Translations under genes and position numbers: made by a program
Notes under the pieces: model-generated
What the model saw: the letters and a program-made list of their open reading frames with translations, nothing else
Databases searched by the model: none
What the model was told of the DNA's origin: nothing
From: Pegea sp. RAD2-039
Lineage: Eukaryota > Chordata > Thaliacea > Salpida > Salpidae
Direction of reading: 5' to 3'
Length of the DNA stretch: 64,000 nt
NCBI GenBank assembly: GCA_034620365.1
Contig: JAQGEQ010000186.1
Coordinates: 1,054,001 to 1,118,000, forward strand
Shown: positions 58,525 to 64,000 of the stretch, piece after piece
Layout: every line of letters starts with the position of its first letter
Numbering within the stretch: the stretch's first letter is position 1

Positions 58525-59975
58525 AGTTTCTTATTTATTTATTGCAATAAATGTGAAGGAGGGTGTCTAAAGAGAGCACCTCTCGCTAACACACATTCTC
58601 ACAAATTAGATCTATTTGACGTGTAAACGAAAAAGCATATGACAATGAAGAATTGCACAGAATCATAGTATTGTAAAAGAGAAAAATTCACAGTTTAGAA
58701 ATGGCAATGTTGGCGATATTATAACAATTCAGCTTTTTCTTGAACAACACAAGTGATTTTGACATGACAATCTCTGATGGCAGATTGTTCCATGTACTGA
58801 TTGTGCGGTATGAGAAAAAACTTAATCTGGTTAACGTAGCTGGTGGAGTGGGCCTATTAAGATGTAATTTATGTCTTCTAAGTTAATATAACTTGAGGGA
58901 GGGACTAATGGAGAAAATGTCATCAAACTGAAGATCAATTAGGTTGTGAATAATTTTAAAAATCAGAATAAGGTCGTATTTAATTCTTCGGATTTCCAAA
59001 GTGTCTATATTGAAGAAGCTGAGACGATGCTTATAACTCTCGTATTTGATATTAAGTTTCCTGCAAACCAATCTCGTAAATGTTGCCTGAACAGATTCGA
59101 TTTTTATGATATCACCAACTTGATATGGCATCCATGCACTGACATTGTATTCAAGAATAGGGCGTATGTACAGTTTGAAAAGGTTGACGAAAAACCATGG
59201 ATCTTTAGAATTAAAAGTCTTTATGATGAGGTGGACAAGCTTGATAGATTTTCAAAAGATTCTGGAAACATAACTGTGCCATTTGAAGTCAAATGTCAGA
59301 GTAACGCCAAGGTCTATGACTGAGGATACTCGTTCAAGAATAGATCCATTGATGTAGTATTGGTTGCTGAAGTTGGCAGCTGGCTTACGGGAGAATGTTA
59401 TAACTTCAGACTTTGTTGGCTGGATTTTAAGTTGCCAATTCGCAGACCAGTTTTCTACAATGTTTAGTGCAGTTTGGAGTTTTGAGTGAGAACCAGATAA
59501 TAGCTTGATGTCATCTGCATACACAAACACACTGACATTGTCTACTGTTATTAGTCTTCTGATGAGGTCTTCAATGAAAATCAAAAAGAGAAGTGGCCCC
59601 AGAACGGAACCCTGAGGAGCGCCGCTGGTGACTTTACTAGGAGTAGATAAAGATCTTTCTACACGGGTTCGTTGGGTTCTACCTGATAAGAAATCTTCAA
59701 TCCATTTTAAGATAGAGTTGCTGATTTTTATGTTTTTCAATACAGTAATGAGAGTGTGGAACAGAATCAAAAGCTTTAGCAAAATCAAGGTATATGATGT
59801 CACATGGAGTATTACTTTCGTAATGAGCTGTAAGCTCATTGAAAAAATTGAGATGTTGAGTCAAAGAAGATCTTTGCTTAACAAAGCCATGCTGGACATC
59901 AGATATTAGATGATGCTCCGTCAAATGGCTAGTTATATGGTTGTGAATGATATGTTCTGAAATGATATGTATTGA
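58525..59975 (-). mobile_element. CR1/jockey-like LINE, 5'-truncated (copy 4, longest)
   Basis: Minus-strand copy with most of the reverse transcriptase: ISEHIIHNHITSHLTEHHLI, SDVQHGFVKQRSSLTQ, IIYLDFAKAFDSVPH, SGAPQGSVLGPLLFLIFI, then the catalytic FVYADDIKLLSG, LKIQPTKSEVITFSRKPAA, LYIRPILEYNVSAWMPYQVG, and VCRKLNIKYESYKHRLSF. Two or more frameshifts break the frame (near 59740 and 59290), so it is inactive, but close matches between copies suggest fairly recent activity. The apurinic endonuclease part is missing. The 3' UTR has the family stem-loop (about 58557-58585) and ends in ATTGCAATAAATAAATAAG. Confidence 0.92.
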
Positions 59976-60247
59976 AGGTTATGAAAAGCTTACACCACTA
60001 TTAACAAATTATTAGCAACGATGTACATGTAAACTAAAATTAAAATGTTAAATAGCTTGAATGCAAGAGTTTAATTAGTAGTTTTTATGTAAGTAGTAAA
60101 GATAACATTTTAAAACTTACTTTTTATGAACAAAGCACATCTTATTGTCTATAATCAACTTCATCTACTCATTTAGATGTTAGTAATGCTTCATTGAAAT
60201 GGCATCTCCAAAGCTATAGCCAAACTTATCTTAAGTTGTTTTTATAG
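59976..60247. other. short spacer, possible upstream exon of the lectin gene
   Basis: Contains an acceptor-like CATTTAG near 60176 followed by an open stretch (NASLKWHLQSYSQTYLK), but no donor in phase was found, so no exon is called. Confidence 0.25.
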
Positions 60248-63200
60248 GGCCTCAAAATGTCAAAACTGTAGGTAAAACTCTTCAACTATAATTTTTGTCA
60301 AATTATTGGGCGAAACAGTTTATCCTTAGCTGTTATAATCACAATTAATGAAACTATTATTGTGGATGATTAAAATTCTATCTCTCTATGTATATTAGTT
60401 TCTTATGATTATTATACAATGGATTTTCAAAAAATACTTTTACTTTTTCAATGTGAGCTACTTATTTGAAATATAGAGTTTACGAATAATGTAAAAAATA
60501 CATTAAATTCATTTTTTATTAAAAAATAACGTTAATATAATTTATTAAACGAGGTATTGGTTTAAATAATTTAAAATAATTTTCAAAATGATTATACATT
60601 AAAAAATGGATAAATAATTCTACTCGTAAAAAACTATTCATCTAATTTTAACTGATGAATTTTTTCGTAAATTATGAAATGTTTTTTTGTTTTCATATTG
60701 CTTAAATTTATAGTAAAAGTAGATTATATCAAATTGATAATTTTTTATTCATTTGTTTTTAACTCGTTCTACAAATTTTTTTAGGTTTGTTGAAAATTTA
60801 CTTAACCTCTGGCTATATAAGCTTCAGAAGTGGCTTGAACTCATCAATTCTGGTAAATTTACAATAATCTCTTCTTAGCTTTATTTTTTGGTTAAGAAAA
60901 TTACTTCACAGATTTTGAAACATTTTTAAAATTGAAAGTTTCGTTATTTTTAAATGTTAAATTGATTAATTTGTTGAAACGTCTATCCGTTTTCAGAAAT
61001 TAGTTTATTTTTGCAGAGAAGAACTAGTATATTTAACAAAAATTTATTACAATTTTCCTATAGAGGGTATATGATGTAAGTATTGTTATAAATTTATTTA
61101 AAATTTGCATATTTGTATTTATTACAAAAAGATAATAAGCAGTTTTAAAAATTTTTGGATACAGTAAAATGACTTATCTTTTATAAAATTATAAACGATT
61201 TTAACTTTAAATTGCTACAAATGATAAAGATTAATCAAAGCCATATATTTAAAAATTGTAAAATATTTTAGACCTTTGGATCCAGAGTTTAAAAACAATA
61301 CGGGAGAATGTTCCAGTTTTCACGCGCATCTGTCATCTTCAAACAAATTTTCTCATCTAATTGAAGATATTTCTTATGACAGTTTACTCGAAAATTGTTT
61401 TTACTACAACCTTGGTTAGCAAGTATTTTTAATTTTGAAGTAGATACACAAGTATAAATATATTCAAGATTTATTTTAGTTTAATACCTACTTGTACTTT
61501 GTTTTATTTTATAAAAGATATATGGGGTTGGAGTGATGAGGATTATTTGATGGAGGTTTCTGGATGCGTTGATACGAAGCAGAGTAAAAGTGATTGTCAA
61601 TTCTATAAAGCTCAGAACTTCTGTTTATCTCAGATGGTTAGTGAAGAATGCTCAAGAACTTGTGGTATATGTACAATTGAAAAAAAGTAAATTGAAAACA
61701 ATAAAATCTTTATTGAGTTGATTTCTTCTTCTTCTGAAGAACTATAAAGAGTTTATCTGAAAGAAAGATTATAGATGAACGTATTTTAAATCTAAGAAAG
61801 ACTTTTATAAACTCACAATTAAGAATGAGTCAAGATGAGAAAACCTCTCCAACTTTTATCGATTCTTTTAACGGTTTTTTACCAACTGTTCAAATTAAAC
61901 TCCAAAATCATGATCCTAATCCTGATTCTGATAAAAAGATAACCAGAAACTTACTGGAAAATAGCTGTGGCTATTCTCAATATCAGTGTACAAATAAAGA
62001 TTGTATCGACATTGCACAAGTAACTTCAAATATTTTACAAAATTATCAAACTTAAAAATTGGTTTGAAGGTTTGTGATGGATTTAATGATTGTGATGATG
62101 ATGAAGATGGTTGTGAGATAGGTTGGAGATCTGATGGTAGGTTTCTGATGGAAAATTCTTTTTGGGAAACTTGTACAACCGTCATAGCAAATAAAGTGAT
62201 GTAAATATCATCAATTTGAATCTTATATTTGTTCAGATGACATTTTTACAGACAACAGAGCAAGTGTCCTGGGAATAAAAACAAGCGGTTACATGAGTAT
62301 TATTGGGTTTATTTGAATGGTTTAATTCAACATAGTAGCAGTGGTTTGTGTTTGCAAGCTCTACCTACAAAATTAACAACTTTATATAATAAAAACATTA
62401 GATCAAGTCCACTAGTTGAAATGCGAAACTGTGAAAGATCAAATTTATTACAAATATGGGATTGTATGTCACATAACCTATTCGACCCAGAATTTTTAGT
62501 TAGCTTGTATTATTAGGTGTTGATGGGTTCTTAGGTGTCAAACTACGGTATTCAATAAAAGGGACGAGTGATGATGCCTTCTACAAATATCTTGCTTTTT
62601 ATGTACCAGAAGAAATCATCAACATTAATAATTTAGTGACAAACTCTAGAGATGATATTGGAAGCTTCTTTTATCTATCTATCAATTATCGTCAGGAAGA
62701 TAGTTGGTTTGAGCAACGATACACATCAAAGTGTATTTGTTGTGAAAAATCTCATTCTTCTACTAGTCAGTATTCTCATACAGTTGACAATTTATTCAGA
62801 TTTCTATTCTATAGATGAACAAGTCCCTAAACCTCTAACTTCACAACATTTCTCTTGTTCTAAATCATGTGGTGGTGGAATTAAATATATCCGTCGAAGT
62901 TGCGATGATTGTTCTGATGATAATCATTATGATATAGACCCATGTAATACACAGCCATGTACCACTTACTGTCCCAAAGGTTTTTATTCATTGAAGCAAT
63001 CAATTAATGAAAAAGATATCGTCTGTATTCGAGTACGATAAGATGATGTTAACAACAATACTAATTAGTTTTTATTTTAGGTATTTGAGTATCCAAAGAC
63101 TTTTAATGAAGCTTTATCTTTCTGTAAACAATATAATTGGAGTTTAGCTGCTGTAAAAACTGAAGAACTTCATAATTTTATACAAAAAATATCACCTCTC

Positions 63201-63906
63201 AGTAAAATGTATATAGGTATGTTTCAAGTTTTTCAACTCTGCTACAATTTATCAAACTGATGCAGGTGTGGCTGAAGATATGACAAAAAGTCCTTCTAGA
63301 TTTGATCATTCCTTAACATATATGTTGGATGGTTTGGCTGTTGGTAGTTGGCAACCATGGAGGAAAGATATTGGTTGTTGGAAAGATAATAGTTTGAATA
63401 ATAGTTATTCAGTATGTGAAACACCATATAAATCAACTAATGGTGTTTACGAATATTGCCAAACGTCAGATTGCTTACAGATACTTTCGAATGATTTGTA
63501 TGTGACTAATATCAATGATTTGTATTTTAACTTTATACATGTTCACAGTAAAGTTAGTGAAGCACATCAATTCCTACTTCAATCTTCCACAGGAACAACG
63601 AAACGTTTTTGTCTGAGTGCAAACTTAAGTAGTGACACTATTCAGTTAGTTTCTTGCAACACAACTGATATCAAACAACATTTCTTCTGGTTTACTAACC
63701 TCACTATAGCTTCGGTCGAAACTAAAAGATGCTTAACAGCGATTGACACCAATTTAGTTCAGTTGAAACCATGCCAACGTGCGCTATTTACTAGCAATCA
63801 ACATTGGTTGAGTTATGCAGATTTTTTATTCAATGGTAGAACTGAAAGTAGTTACAAGATGAAGTTTTATCAAAAAACTTTAACTTTTCTTCCTGGTGAA
63901 GAGACT
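60248..63906 (+). CDS. multidomain ShKT-LDLa-TSP1-CTLD secreted or surface protein (partial)
   Basis: Partial at both ends. Exons: 60248-60271 (tentative), 60785-60852, 61017-61075, 61272-61414, 61518-61686, 61740-62019, 62070-62200, 62252-62463, 62517-62732, 62815-63032, 63081-63216, 63266-63906; every junction keeps phase, and the last ends at a GTAAGT donor. Domains in order: an unrecognised N-part; ShKT (six Cys from GCVDTKQ to CSRTCGIC); a Lys-rich linker; LDLa (CGYSQYQCTNKDC joined to VCDGFNDCDDDEDGC, with the calcium-site acids); a Cys-poor segment with a ricin-like patch (SSGLCLQA...QIWDC); TSP1 (FSCSKSCGGGIKYIRRSC); a C-type lectin domain (YCPKGFYSL...FNEALSFCKQYNWSLAAV... GCW...SVCE); and ricin-B-like repeats (KRFCLSANLSSDTIQLVSC, KRCLTAI...QHW). 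All are extracellular, disulfide-rich modules, so an adhesive or recognition role is likely. Start codon and any signal peptide are upstream or unplaced. Confidence 0.8.
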
Positions 63907-64000
63907 GTAAGTTTCGAATTTGTAAAAGAACTTTTCTATTATTGTTACCAATCTACAGTTTGGATTAGGGCTCCATGATTTGGGTTTATCTTTATTCGTC

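Noticed and set aside
60811-60852. TATATAAG followed by a start-site-like sequence
   Set aside because: It lies inside an open, phase-consistent exon (60785-60852) of the multidomain gene, and TATA words are expected often at this composition.

Overview
The window is a very AT-rich stretch of animal nuclear genome. All genes are split by GT-AG introns, often only 45-110 bp long. The gene set (ATR kinase, DDX55 helicase, heparan sulfate 2-O-sulfotransferase, flotillin-1, augmin HAUS1, mitochondrial ATP synthase subunit b, transglutaminase, laccase, and an extracellular protein with ShKT, LDLa, TSP1 and C-type lectin domains) is metazoan, and the laccase, short introns and LINE/SINE content point to an invertebrate. 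I cannot name the phylum from sequence alone. There is no bacterial, viral or organellar segment and no CRISPR.

Layout. 1-795 (-): 5' end of a secreted laccase. 2740-3680 (+): a truncated LINE. 4154-14106 (-): a complete ATR gene of about 10 kb, whose downstream 8.5 kb is much richer in GC and in TGACGTCA palindromes than anything else here. 16416-19366 (-): DDX55, 13 exons, 589 aa. 20353-20735 (+): a reverse-transcriptase fragment. 22233-24409 (-): HS2ST, 7 exons, 354 aa. 27091-29175 (+): flotillin-1, 5 exons, 425 aa. 30138-32594 (-): HAUS1, 6 exons, 296 aa, with a tRNA-Ser-derived SINE in an intron. 33700-34245 (-): a second LINE copy. 35132-35719 (-): an unrecognised PH-like protein. 39833-41868 (+): ATP synthase subunit b, 7 exons, 289 aa. 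42-45.4 kb: decayed retroelements and copy A of a direct repeat. 50614-55255 (+): transglutaminase, 15 exons, 727 aa, with a LINE tail in intron 3, followed by copy B of the direct repeat. 58525-59975 (-): the longest LINE copy, carrying YADD. 60248-63906 (+): a multidomain secreted or surface gene running off the end.

The genes are ordinary, independent eukaryotic units; neighbours do not form a pathway. Splice junctions of DDX55, HS2ST, FLOT1, HAUS1, ATP5PB, transglutaminase and the multidomain gene were followed by hand. Reading phase is kept at every junction and the first six products come out close to the length of known families, so these models are well supported. ATR was verified at many conserved blocks, but not every one of its introns was placed. 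I see no undescribed multi-gene system. The most unusual signals are the palindrome cluster inside ATR coding sequence, the composition break within that gene, the direct repeat flanking the transglutaminase, the paired 3' stem-loops of the LINE family, and the domain order of the last gene.
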